64,000 bases of DNA from NCBI RefSeq assembly GCF_000764305.2, contig NW_025933231.1, positions 1 to 64,000 on the forward strand, in the 5' to 3' direction. Under the pieces are notes generated by a model that was given only the letters and a program-made list of their open reading frames with translations, ran no database searches and was not told the DNA's origin. Source of the stretch: Hyalella azteca (lineage: Eukaryota > Arthropoda > Malacostraca > Amphipoda > Hyalellidae). A program made the position numbers and the translations under genes. Shown here piece after piece: positions 12,379 to 24,821 of this stretch (positions within the stretch are counted from its first letter, which is position 1; each line of letters starts with the position of its first letter).

Positions 12379-12827
12379 GGATGGAGGAGTAAATTTCTCT
12401 CGATTTCTTCGATTTACTAAATGCCTCCGCAAAATAATTTATTTCAAACTGCAGTACTATTCTTGGAAACTTAAAGTAATGAAAATGTTACTGTAATGAC
12501 TGATTGAAATGCGACAATACTTTATGGAAGGGCTCAAACTATATCACACGTGTACTAAGCTTTAATTTCACTTTCGAACGCCCAGTAAGCTGTGTTTTGC
12601 CGTCCGATTGTAGGTCTGAATATTTTGGTCAAAATTATTAATTTATGCTTCTTAGTTTATAGGCAGGTTAGGTTTAAAGTTGCATAAGTATTGAAAAAAG
12701 TTCGACCAGTTAGTGCACGTGCTGACGAATTCTGATCTAACGTTGCTTCTAATATAAGGTTGGCAACGCATAATCTACTTCAATAATTGACTACTACTAG
12801 CATTGAATACTACTACTAGCATTGAAT
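12379..12827. other. Region immediately upstream of the RING/B-box gene
   Basis: No confident promoter motif. An 18-19 bp sequence, ACTACTACTAGCATTGAAT, is duplicated head-to-tail directly before the start codon (about 12790-12827). Confidence 0.5.
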
Positions 12828-15800
12828 ATGGCCACTTCAACATTAGTGTGCGGTGTTTGCAGTGAAGAATTCGACACTTACAACCACAAACCGCTTTGCT
12901 TAACATGCGGTCACACCTTTTGCTTCTCGTGCGTTGCAAGTTTGATCAAAGTTGCTGAAACTAGAAACTGCCCTACATGTAGACAACAAATTTCGGAGCC
13001 TGCTGACAGAATATTGGTAAACTACGCATTAATACCCTCTGGTAGCCAGCCATGTAAACGGAAGAGGCCCTACGAGTGTGAAGAAGCGTGCCCTCATCAA
13101 GGAAAAGACCTGCACTACCTGTGTGTGGACTGCATAGAACCCCTGTGTTTTGCGTGTACCAGGGACACCCACGCCAAACACAGAATAGAGTTGTTGGAAG
13201 ACCTCGTTCGGGCAGATGATATCGACTTTAGAGACAAAATAAGATTGAAATTGAATGAAAAACTTGCAAGCATGAACAATATTGTCTCTGCGTGTAATGA
13301 CACTTTGAAGTTGATTGAGAAAATCGTCCACCTAAAGACTGATGTTGAAGGTTGGAGGGATTTACTTCTTGTCAACATAGCTTCTACAGAGAAAGATCTC
13401 CAGGCTTGGGATGACTTGGCAGCCAGTGCTGATGCTAACAAAACGCAAGAAAACAAAGAAATTATCAGCCGTCTCAAGTTGATGCCTGAAGGAAGTATGA
13501 AGTTAATGGAAATTAAAACTCAGCTTGATGCTGCTAGCAAGACATGTGATTCTTTGAAGGTGAGTGTGAATTGCAACTCGAATTGTGTGAATTGCAATTA
13601 TGTGAATTGCAACTCGAATAATGATGAAAGAAAACTTGTGACTTTCGAATGCGCAACTCACTGCTCCAATTCTGTAATGCGCTCCAATTCTGTTATGCTT
13701 AGTCGCCTGGCTTCTAGCCGATTCTGATCGTAAACTGGCGCACAAAGGTAGGATCGAACCTGAACCTCTCTGCTCCAATCCTAGTACACTGAACTTTGAT
13801 CACAAGGGCACCCTGCCACTATAACATTTAATTTATTGTTTTCATTCCCGAATTGCCTTTTAGCTATTTCATTTATTGATCTACAGTCACCAATAGCTCC
13901 ACACGAGCTCATGCCGGCTGGTAGGCCTTGGACGGTGGCTGACTACGGCGAAGGCGAGCGAGCTCTCGCAAGCCTTTATAACAAGAGGAAGCCCAGTCAC
14001 CTTATGGTGGTATCCACCCACACAAGCCCCATCCCGCGGCTCGGCGAGTTACTGACCCGCCTTACCGCGCACGACACCGGCGACATCAGTTTGCTGCCTC
14101 TGGACTCCTTCTGGAGGCCGGCAGGGCAGACCGACGAAGACCTGGGGACAATCAATAAAGAATTTGGGTCTGACATGATAATCATTGCTGGGCTGGAGCG
14201 TTTGAGTGTTGAATGAATAGATGGAATATATATTTTCAGAAAACTATCACTGCAAACGGTACTAAGGTTTCTAGCTGTAGCATTTATCTCGTTCTGCTTT
14301 CCTTGTTACAGTCATCGGATCAATGCCGTGTACGGCTCTCCTGACCAAATCCTGGCTCACTTGAACGCCAGAAGTCTTGATCATCGCGGGCTCGGCGTTC
14401 GTCTCGCCTCCGTGAAGGATGTCGAACGCTGCGCAGAGTTGCCACCCCCGATATGTTAGTCATTAATTTTTCCTTCTTCATAATTTAATTAAAACTTCAT
14501 GTTCGAATGCTATCTTCCAGTTGTTATGAAAGTCTCAGCCCGACTCGTGGAAGATTCTAGCAGAGACTAGTGCTTAGTGAACTGACTAATACTGACTGCT
14601 TGTCACATTTTCCGAATTAATAACTTTCAATGGTCATGTTTCTAGATGAACGCGATGTCTCCCTTGAAAGATATCTTTTCACTTGTAAACTAACGCGGAA
14701 TCCTTTGAAATCCATTGTTTTCTCCCCGTTCCATTGAATTCTAAGTTTCTACGTTTATATATAGTATATTTATATCTTCCGGCATAACCCGTTTCGTTAG
14801 TTCATCGTAAGCTTTCTCTAGTGTGCAACTTGGTTATCAAATTGAAACAACTGACACGTCATACAACATCCAATAGAATTGTATGCCGCAATATGGTAAT
14901 ATTGCAGGGTACTAACAACCCCGCAGACGCAATAAGCTGGGTATTAATAAAGAATAAAATATAGCTGGATTAATGGCATGTGTCTTCCGACAGTTGAAGT
15001 TTGCTGCCTTCAAGAGGTGCCGAACAGCACTGGCACTTTCTTGAAGAGCCTTGGTTGGAACATCGGTCGCTGGCATTTCCCGGACCTCAGCGACGCCGAC
15101 TTAGGCTGGATGTCAAAGATCCTGTCTATCGTGGATAATAATACCTATCGGTAAGTAGAAAGGCGGAAATTCTTACACTATGCGAAAATTTTTACCTGCT
15201 AAACTTCGTCCAAAGTGTGGCTGAAAATATCTTACTATGGTGCTTAGTAGTGACTGGCTTGACCCGGACGAGACGACCGTCCGTAGGAGGTCAGCAACCC
15301 ACAGCACGCATGTGTACGATCTTTGAAGTGAAAAAAGACTCTGAATAGAGCGCGTTTAGCAGATATTCTCGCAGTGTTAATTAAAGCGAAGCATTTATTT
15401 GTAGAAAAAAGTTCTATTGTCATATTGTTATTATAGTTTAAATAATATTTTTCCAGCTTCCAACAGTCTGGCTTCTTAACAAAAAATACCAGGTCAGTAG
15501 ATCATTCCGTTGGCAATTCACTGATTAGCAATGTTTGTTTATTGCAATTACCGTACTATTTAGTGGTGCCTGGTATTTAGTTGAAGAATATAGCTTTCAT
15601 AGACAATGGCCAAATTTTTGCAGATTTTCAATCATATTTCTCGTTTCAGAAATAACTCGGTTCACTTGGTCCTACCTCGAGACCGTCTGACTAGCTATGG
15701 CGGACAGCAGCTGCTCGAGATCATGAAGAAGCGGGATGTGCAAATAGATAGGGTATACTGCGAGCCGCGCTCTGAGCTTCATACGACACGCAATTCCAAT

Positions 15801-15869
15801 AATGTTGCGATTATCGAGTTGTCAACTATCAGCATTATTCAGTGGATACCAAAACCTCAGAATAGTTGA
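12828..15869 (+). CDS. RING finger / B-box (TRIM-like) protein, six exons, unknown C-terminal region
   Basis: Probable E3 ubiquitin ligase. Exon 1 (12828-13559, 244 codons) starts at ATGGCC. It encodes a C3HC4 RING with C8, C11, C27, H29, C32, C35, C48 and C51; a B-box around residues 85-120 (CPHQGKDLHYLC..C..C); and a helical segment at about 125-243. It ends in an AAG|GTGAGT donor. Exon 2 (from 13887) continues in phase. Exons 3-6 (14312-14454, 14994-15150, 15457-15492, 15650-15869) are mutually in phase; exon 5 is a 36-nt microexon. The exon 2 frame meets TGA at 14214, and the only donor restoring the exon 3 frame is weak (GG|GTCTGA, exon 2 ending 14167). That would give about 522 residues; a real break, an assembly indel, or a 353-residue product ending in exon 2 are alternatives. 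I do not recognise the region after exon 1; it looks leucine-rich. AATAAA at 15932 follows the stop. Confidence 0.8.
13640..13820 (-). repeat. tRNA-derived SINE in intron 1 of the RING gene
   Basis: In reverse complement this matches the 54156-54410 SINE nearly throughout: GGATTGGAGCAGAGAGG, then a B box GGTTCGATCC, then GTGCGCCAGTTT, then AGAATCGGC. It fills about half of the 327-bp intron between exons 1 and 2. Confidence 0.8.
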
Positions 15870-17538
15870 ATATCGAACCAAGAGCATCAAATGGCTGTCA
15901 GTCACTGGTGGTAATTATTTATAATTACGTCAATAAATTGAACGGAACATGAACCGTGAATATTTCTCAATTTGACCTCTCAAATTGTATAGTTGTGAAA
16001 GGATTTATTATTCACGGTGTAAGGGAGTACCGTTCGTTTATTGTTTCTCTATAATACTAGGTTACAGGCATTTTCATGTTGGTTTTGAGTGAGCTCGTAA
16101 GTCACCTCTGCCATCTACTTTTTCACACGTGTTATCCACCATTGAGGTACGAGTTATTTTATCATTTAGTCTGTTTATTTTTCGATAATTTTCTGTTCCT
16201 ATTCAGTTGTGGTATTTAGAGGTACTCATGAATGTGATTATCAGTCTATTATATGCTCGTATTGTTTGCATTATAATCAGCTTTGTTGTTCAACTGCTGT
16301 TAGTTCTGAATTCTTGTTTATTTATTAACTTCAGAGAGGCTTTGAATCTTTGGTCCAGAGTAAGAACTAGAGCAAAAAGAACACATGTTATATTTTTGAC
16401 TTAAATTGTATATGTTAATAGTTTGTTACTGTAGTTTTCATTTACTTTTATTCTTCATTTCATTTTATACCATTATATACCTACGACAACATTTCTTGAG
16501 CTAATGTGCATCATTTTCAGTGGTTAAACTAATCCTCCATTAGTAAACATAAGGGGAACTGAATGTTGCCTCATTTTTTCATTAAAAACCCCCTGTATTG
16601 CAATTGAATTTTCAATTCCAGTATAACGAAATGTTTTTGGTCTATTTTATTTGCTACTCGATTCAGATTTACTGTAGAAACAGCCGTATAAGGTTTAAAA
16701 CCCCGCCTAATTGATAGATTTTTTCAATTATTTGGAAGAATTATTAGGGTGCTAATGCGATGTTTGCCGCATGACAGCTTTGAAACTGTCATCCTTAAAA
16801 TAAATGAATGCATTTCTTAACTTTGATGTTGAATTTGCTTGCACTAATGTAGAGAACTTTATTTATACGGATAAGTTATCCTTTACCAGAGGGGACTTGT
16901 GTGTATGCTCCTCAATCTGAGAGCTTCAGTCCCTCTCCAGTGTGATGGAGGCGTTTGTCGCAGGGTGAGCGTCGTCTGGTGCAAAATCCGCATCGTAAAT
17001 TCGAGATGTACCAATTCTGAATAGTAAAACTTTGCTTTCAGTGAGAATTCTGAACGCTACAACACGGATTTAGAACTGCGTGTATCCAGGTTGAATCGAG
17101 CTTCTACTGAAGTGGAGATGTTGGTTGGGGGGCGGAGGGAGGCCGTCGAATAAGGTTGCATGCCGCAGCACGTGGAGCTTCCTTGGATGCGCGTCAGCGG
17201 TCGGTTGGCTGCTTCTTGATCGAAGCTAAAGAAACTGTTTGCCGACCGGAATAGAATTTGAGACGTCAACTCAGTGGAATGAAATGTAACTATACATCTA
17301 TGGGTTTATGGATTTCAAACCTATGCATAATACTATAAATTATAAAGTTGGATCATTTTCTGCAATACATATTGAAGGAAACGGGTCGTTATACAAAATG
17401 TTTCGAAATTTATACTAGAAATCAAGTAATAATTTACTCTAGGAACAAACGCGGCTTCTAGAGGTCACACATCCTGGATAACTTGTAGCCTCTTTGATTA
17501 TTTAAAGACGTATTCTTGACTAAACCCCACCGTTACGG
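15870..17538. other. Intergenic DNA downstream of the RING gene
   Basis: Contains the likely poly(A) signal of the RING gene at 15932-15937. Beyond that it is AT-rich with no recognised gene. The minus-strand frame at 17057-17269 has no supporting features. Confidence 0.45.
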
Positions 17539-17717
17539 TATGAATACGCTCAAAGTGAGTGAGAGTGCTTGTGTTCCTTAACTTCTAATCAATTTAATCC
17601 CAGTCATCGTTGTACCACCTGCTCGTCAGTTACTTCGCTCACGATGACACTAAGCCGCTTGCGTATTTTGACGAATCGGTCTATATCTCCTCAGTCGTCA
17701 AAGTTTACTTCAGCTTA
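17539..17717 (+). CDS. Candidate two-exon short gene or exon pair, unknown product
   Basis: ATGAATACGCTCAAA is followed by a strong donor (GTGAGT at 17554). Across a very short intron of about 50 nt, AATCCCAG precedes a frame that stays open for about 38 codons to TAG and reads like real protein (YHLLVSYFAHDDTKPLAYF, then DESVYISSVVKVYFSL). The two pieces are both phase 0. I do not recognise the product. It could equally be an internal exon of a larger gene whose other exons are unseen, or chance. Confidence 0.25.
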
Positions 17718-18990
17718 TAGTTGTGTAGGTTTCTGGATATATTTCAAAGCGAATCATTTTCCCATTTTCATCGCACAAGACCCCAATTGGACTTCATTTC
17801 TTTCCCTGTTAGGTGTGTAAAGCTGGCAGGGACTCTTCGCTAGACATATTCTGAAATCAATGGCTAGTATTAATGCAAATCACAGCATCGCAGTAAGTAT
17901 TGACTTGAAATTTTCAAAAATTCGTTCTGGTAACGTCGACCCAACTATTTCAAGGGCATGTCATATGGTTAAGTCATTTTTTAATTAGTTTTGCAGCCAG
18001 CCGTTTTGACTCTTATGGTAAGCGCCTAGATTATCTATGGCAGAATAGATTGTGCCCAATGAGTTTATATTTGCGTATAATTTGTCTTGTGTAAATGTGT
18101 ATGTTCCTAATATTGTGTGTTCCTATAATGGTGTATATAAATGTGTACGTTCCTATACTCCTATAACTGTGCTTGTTCGTAGGAGTAAAAAATTCATCCG
18201 TCAATGCACTTCCCTCCTCCGTTCTTCATCTCTACTTCAATAAACTTTCGAGTCTGGACAAATCCTACTAACCCTAAATGTACCCTCAAAAGTTGCCGTC
18301 AATAATTTAAGTAGAACCTAAAGTAATAGGAAAATTACATAGTATTCCTGTTGAATTGTCCACTGAGCTTGCCAGCTCGCAACTCAGGAAAGTCGTTTCG
18401 TGTGTCAGTTTTAGAATGTAGCAAGATGGCCAACTATTTGTTCGTCAGCAATTTTGTAATACAGTTTAAGCATTTCAATATTACTTTGTGGCGTTGGTAT
18501 CAACATTAAATTTTTGCTACAAAAAACCGCACACACAGTATAGCGGCGTGCCCTGAACCCTGATCGAACTACTGCTGAAAAAGTATTTGCTTTAACAAAT
18601 TGTATGTCACTATAATACTTAGTCATTGAGCCTCTAAGACCTTTATGATTTCTCTCTAATTAGAACAATGAAATTAACAATATCTTTACAAATACTTAAC
18701 AATAAGTTACCAATAATTAACAATAATTTGAGGCAATGCCAGACGTAACCAACCTGCTCCCTGCCACGGGCCACTAAACTCAAACAGTTGGTACATTCAC
18801 TCATTTCGCAAATCATTTCACTATTATAATGATTATTCATGATTATAGTGATATATTAGTTGTATAATTATTTAATTATAATGATTAGTTGACAGTATGC
18901 AGCAGGGTCCTGGTAGCACCTCGCGACAGAACGCGACCAGCGTCTGGTGATGGCATGTGATGATCTTCAACGTTTCATTGTATCTCATGC
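17718..18990. other. AT-rich intergenic DNA
   Basis: Nothing recognisable; short runs of near-repeats (AACAATAATT-type) around 18660-18740. Confidence 0.5.
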
Positions 18991-19121
18991 AGCATCGTCA
19001 TGCTGCACTGCAAGCCTGCTCCAGCATCGTCATGCTGCACTGCAAGCCTGCACCAGCATCGTCATGCTGCACTGCAAGCCTGCTCCAGCATCGTCATGCA
19101 GCACTGCAAGCCTGCACCAGN
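18991..19121. repeat. 32-bp tandem repeat, four copies, ending in an N
   Basis: Units start at 18991, 19023, 19055 and 19087, each AGCATCGTCATGCTGCACTG followed by CAAGCCTGCTCC or CAAGCCTGCACC. The CTCC and CACC versions alternate, so the higher-order period is 64 bp. The only ambiguous base in the window, 19121, sits at the array edge. Confidence 0.9.
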
Positions 19122-21734
19122 CCTGTCTTTTTGAATTGTTCTCGATTGAAAAATAAGATTCAGTATTCCCAAAAGAACAAGGTCTAGTTCGAATTATAAA
19201 AAGGCGTTATGAAGAGGCAAACTCATTCAATCTGTAAAAAATTTGTTGTAGAAGAAACTTTAAATTTTTTAAGACTTTGTATTATGTGTTTTTCTATGTG
19301 TGTGCTTTCCAATTCTCAGCTTGAGGGTCACGATGTCAGGGAAAATGCAGGCCTTCAGAACTGCACAGCGCGCCACGCACACACCGAAGACAAGGTCGAT
19401 AGCAGTTACAGACAAGGTCTTGCATTGACTTTATTTTCACGACACAGGCTATTCCCAGATATATGCTTCACTCCAATTTGGTGGTATTCACAATTTTGCT
19501 GCGAAATCGTACAAAAAATTAAGTTATCAATAACTTACAGACATAAAAATTAATTAGTCGGTTGAGGTATATTGTCTAAAAGTGCGCTCCCTTGGCCAGT
19601 TACCAAGGACAGCGACACGGTATTTGTTTGTTGCCGAGACGACGTCAAAACAAAAGCTGAAGCTCGCCTGCTCATTGGTTGATAAAAAACCGCATGCCTT
19701 GTCATATATTTCAGTCTGCTCTGAGGCAGGTTAGTCTGTTGCCGAACGGGTTTCGAATTGGAAGCTCCATAGTGTCTTCAAGAAAAGCGATATTTTTTCA
19801 GCTGGAGGAGATAAATTTTGCGTTATTTTCTCGTTTTGCTCTACTTTTAATGATAGTGAACAGGTGAGGCATTCAAAGAATTTCCAGAAATAAATTTAGA
19901 TTTCTGATGGTGCACGTTTCATAAATTGGTGGTGCACGGCTGCGCTCCCATTTCAGGCAACACCATAAAAACTCATCAACTCTTGGCACATTGGATTTGG
20001 CTGAAATCTACTTTTGGCAAGGCCAGTGAAAAGATTAGGCTATCCTGTTCTTTCCGGATTCGAAACATTTGGAACCGCTGCCTGCCACGAAACCCGAGAA
20101 ACTTTATGCATGCGTCTCATGGTAATGCCAATGATTTGACAACTCTCCTATCATTTCTGACTGCAGTAGGTTATTAGTAAAGAACTTTCAACACGACAGT
20201 TTTCGACTGTTCACACATGAGCTGTCCGGGAGCCACGATTGTAAACAAAACGAAATGTGATGAACAAGTTTTTCTACGCCGCATCAACCCATGGGGACTT
20301 CGTGGTCAGTAAATTGTGGCGAGCTACAGACGAAATATAAAGATTGGCTCCATATTCTTAAATCTGCATGTTAGTTCAACTGAAATAATAAATTATCCGA
20401 TGCGATTTGCCAACATTCATCGAAAAACAAGGAGGCATAGGCATACTGTTTACGGATAACTGTTTCACAGGGAGGGCCCGGTATGAAACTTTTCAGCGTA
20501 CCATTATCGCCTCGTGGATTTTGAGAAAGTTATTGTTTAGTTAAGAAAACTAGACGATCTTCCAATTTACATACATTAGTTAGAAATTTTGCGTAAATGC
20601 AAGCCCACTTTGCGTTGTAGATTATTTTTTAACAATGTGCCGTTTTTCTAAGCTATTGAGGAGATAGGAGGTGCATGAGATAGGAGGTGCAGGGCGGAGC
20701 TGAAACCGGGTACAAAACCCCACGTGATGCATTATTCCGACTAAATTCTGCTTCCAAACCGAACTTAAACTTTTCTGGCAAATTATGCGTAATTATGGTA
20801 GTTTTATGGTAGTTTTATATTATGGGAACTTTTTCGTTGGACGCAGCTTGGCAAATCACACCAAAAAATCACCTGAACATTTTCATGCCACAAAGGAGGC
20901 ATGGTTGGTTTCATGCTGAATGTGTTCATTTGGCGGTACTCTTGCTGAGCAGCTTTCGACATCACTGAAAGTTTCTACCGATTATTCGCTATAAATCCTC
21001 GAATAATGTAGCCACCATTATACGATGTGGACAAGGAACGGTCTTTTGGAATGGACAATGACACATGACAGGCTATCCATGCACTCAACTAGAAGCTCAG
21101 TACGACCCAACTTTATCATGGTCCTAAAAAGTTGGCGTGGCTGCAGCTGCGTTCGGCGAAGTGCCTGCAAAAGTTTTTAATGGAGTTTGTTCGACCGATG
21201 AGAAAGTAATCTAGCATGTCTCTGACATATATGATTCCACAGTGTAACCATCGTTTCTGTCGAATCTGGTTTGTCACGCGGCGTCTTTCTCATTTGCATC
21301 GTGCATATCAAATTATTGTCGAACATTATCTATTTAACTTGAATTGTACAACGAGTACTATTAGTGTGATAAAAATATAATTGTTAAGATTGTGATAAAC
21401 ATTAATATTAGGCTTGGAAATAGTCCCGGAAACAGTTTCTTAGGCTGCATAGAATGTATCCTATTAAATAGTGTCCGTCAAAATGTATCACCTACCTTCA
21501 GTAAGGTATTTAATAACGGGAAATTTCCAGCTCAAAATGTCTTCACTGCTGTGACCGCAATATTTTTTTTATTCATGTAATTTGAAATAGATTTCTATAG
21601 CAGTATCATGAAATTCTGTTAAATGTTTGAACGCAGACCACATTTTAAGTAGCATTAGATTTGCCTTAATCTTTTTAAAGTCTGTGATTGTTATCTAGCC
21701 TTATGCGTGATTTCTTTCTTCCTTAAAAATAATG
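19122..21734. other. Intergenic DNA
   Basis: No gene recognised. Open frames at 19209-19553 and 19926-20177 show no family features. Confidence 0.45.
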
Positions 21735-21800
21735 ATATAATAATAATATAGCGGTTTCAGCGATTATTAGGCCGTATGCCTGTCGCCGATTCTTAACATT
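21735..21800 (-). repeat. 3' tail of the tRNA-derived SINE family
   Basis: In reverse complement: TTAAGAATCGGCGACAGGC, then ACGGCCTAATAATCGCTGAA, then an ATT-rich end. It is the same tail as at 54345-54405, and only the 3' part is present. Confidence 0.7.
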
Positions 21801-21805
21801 GCAGA

Positions 21806-24422
21806 ATTCTTGACTTGCTATCGTTAACATTTATGAATAGTTTACATTTATCTTAAATTATTCAATTAATAATAAATCAAAGTAATAGAAAGTTGGTCCA
21901 TCGGTGCTCTGATGACAATCTCAAAATATATCATGTGAAATTAAATAATTGCTGAGCATCTGTCTGCAGTAAATATATTGGAAAGCTTTCTTGTAGAACA
22001 ATGTTCTAAATTGCAAGCAAATTAGCAGAGAAGAAATTAATTTCAAGAGAGCTGGACCATGAAAAATGGTATAAAAAAACAGCCGTTGTGTACATTGCCA
22101 AATAGCGGCAATTTTTTTAAACCACGGTGCGGGTATAGAGCGCTCGTAGCACTGATACGACTTTTTTCTGGCGGAACTAGGTCAGGATGACTCACAAAGT
22201 CGCAAAAATAGCATTGCTACGCGAACAATCCCACTTATTTCTCTGAGTGTAATGCACGATGTCGGTACCTACTTAGAGGCTAGCGGAAAATCATGCGTAT
22301 TAAAGACTAATAAAAAATTTCATGCCGTTAACATAATATACTAAAAATATTAAAATAGAAACAACTTGCCACTGAATACGTTTCGTCACCGAAGGTATTT
22401 AAGGCAATTACATTTCACGCATTTGAATGAGTCATCAATTAGTTAATCCAACCTACAGAATTTATTTACTTTCAATGTAACTCATTCCAACAGTTATTAT
22501 CAGACCCTTAACTAAAGTCGGCCTTCGCAGGGCAAAGAGTGTAAATCCAAGGAAGAAAAAACACGACCATGCATGCAGCCTTTGACAATTTGTTTAATTA
22601 AAGTAATTTGCTGCTGAACGTAAAAATTCATTCGACACAAGAAGTCGCGAAAACAACATCATCAACATACCATCTCCTTACCTTCACAAAAACTCCATTT
22701 CCTCACGCATCCTGGCATGCACAGCACCAACACACTACATCGCTGTCACTCTGACGCTAGCTGAACACCAGACTGCCTGACGTGTTCACTTCGTATTTTT
22801 GTCCTCGTGTATCTTGTCCTGTAATCTTGTTCAAATCCCTCGAGTCAGCCCCTGGATATTAAATACAATTATGCAGAAAAATTATTACTATTTTAAAATA
22901 GGGAAATTCGCACTTCGGCAATGAATAAGTACGAATTTATCTCCTCAATGGTGACTGTTGAGCATTGCACTTGTAATTGATTATTTTCGTTTTTGCCAGC
23001 CAAAAAACTCTGCACATTCTATTAACGTCCTTTCTTTGTTGTGACTTTTTGAATATCAAAGTAAATGAATGTTCAATCAGCGCATTTCATCCATAGTTCA
23101 ACTTGGCATGGATTGTCCTATTTGGGCAATCCACGGATTTTATAGACCACAATTTATTTTATTCTGTTCATTATGTAAGTATTTATCTTATTTGAGTTCT
23201 CTTTATTTAAAACTGAGATTCTAAATGAAATCTCAGCTTCTCTCATCATTCAGCAACTAACATTCCCATCCTCAAGATTAACGAGTAGCTTCCTGACGAA
23301 GTTATCTAGCTTTATTTGATAGTGCTATAAAGCACGTCCGCGTCAAGGGGATAAATTTTGAAAATTACCCCCGTAGAACCGTTTCTGGTTTAAATTAGTT
23401 GCGAGCTAAGGCTGATTTATAAACACATCGTCAACTTTGCCAAAACCGTTGCTAAAATACGTAACATTACGAAGTCCCCGAATGATTAGGAGAGGGGGAG
23501 GGATGTCCATGATCGAGTTATGCAATGGCTACTTGAGATTCGTGCTGTGCCATATGCAGACAAGACATTTTTATTCAAAATCTGAACTCAAAATGGTTTT
23601 TGATTGCAGGTTGTGGCCAGTCTTAAAAATCTAATTTGATAATTATCATACACTTTATAAATTATATTGCCTTAGTGGGTGCAAGCTGTATATTTATCAA
23701 AACCAAGGCTGTATATTTATTTAACAAAAGTTTTCCCTTCAAGAAACAGGTCTCTTATTGAATTATCTGGACTAAAAGTACTGACATCAGTGAGTAGAGG
23801 CAAAATGTTTCCAACCATCACTATATGAATTGACATTCATTTTCAAAATATTTCCTTTCGTAGATATGACAAGATATTGATCTGAAGTTAAACATTTTGT
23901 TCAGCACAATTTGCGACATTTTAACAACCCACAAAACGATCTAAGGCATTTCTAATTTTGTTTTTTAATAGAATTGACGGAGTTGGCCTGATCCTTAAGC
24001 AGACCTTTCATAAAAATTTTAAATTTTCAGATTGGTCTCTTGACACGTTCGATGTGTAATGATCAGTTTGTTGAACTGTAAAGAGCCCATTTTCACAGTT
24101 ATAATGCTATCATTCAAGCGTCCAAATAGTTACCGTCCAGATTAACTCTACTATCGTCGAAAATTTTCTGGTATTCCTTGCTGGAATTTTGCGATCGGTT
24201 CATTAATGTCTGGCGCTCACCCAGTCGAAAAACAGATTCCATTTTGAGTCACCCTGGGCTCCATTGACGCTTCTTGAGGTGAATCGGGTGCAAATCGGCC
24301 TTATTTTCTATTTCATATGCTAATTTGGAGCTTATTGCGGGAGTCGATTGCACGACGGGCCGAATCTGCGTAATATAACCAAAGAGAGCAGCTGATCAGG
24401 CTGTATCATGCCAGATATTAAT
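21806..24422. other. Intergenic DNA with one dispersed repeat fragment
   Basis: About 22165-22255 (GATGACTCACA..AGCATTGCTA..GAGTGTAATGCAC) resembles 40625-40695. Around 24325-24400 a GGAGTCGATTGC..AGGCCGAAT-type segment resembles, inverted, 40380-40450. No gene recognised. Confidence 0.45.
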
Positions 24423-24448
24423 GAACGCTGGCATTAATGCCAGCGTTC
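24423..24448. repeat. Perfect 26-bp palindrome
   Basis: GAACGCTGGCATT followed by its exact reverse complement AATGCCAGCGTTC, with no spacer. It directly abuts the 26-bp tandem array that follows. Confidence 0.9.
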
Positions 24449-24573
24449 TTCCACGTCACCAGCACCATGCATTCTTCCGCGTCACCAGCACCATGCATTC
24501 TTCCGCGTCACCAGCACCATGCATTCTTCCACGTCACCAGCACCATGCATTCTTCCACGTCACCTGCAATATG
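24446..24573. repeat. 26-bp tandem repeat
   Basis: Four to five copies of TTCTTCCRCGTCACCAGCAC followed by CATGCA, nearly identical, then diverging. Confidence 0.85.
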
Positions 24574-24821
24574 CACTCTCCCTCATTCTGATGCGGAATT
24601 ATGATGATAAACTTCCGTGGCACAGACCGATAAGTATGGTATGTTACGAACTTATTCCGAGAGCAAAGTTCAGCTTTGTTTTAGTTCAGCAAATCACTGC
24701 AAAAAATCCCTCGTCGATCCCCACTTTTCCTGCCAACTCAACGCTAATTTCACACTGAGCAACTTTATGTGATAATCACACAAGCAGATTCCAAAGTTGT
24801 CGAAAGTTTTCAGCGCTCTAA

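Noticed and set aside
13029..13477. Minus-strand open frames of 100 and 120 codons
   Set aside because: They lie antisense to the RING/B-box exon and are shadows of it.
18991..19121. Possible CRISPR-like array
   Set aside because: There are no unique spacers; this is a simple head-to-tail repeat in an animal genome. The same holds for the 26-31 bp arrays at 24.4, 29.6 and 63.1 kb.
18947..19187. Open frames reading across the 32-bp array
   Set aside because: Repeat artefacts crossing the ambiguous base.
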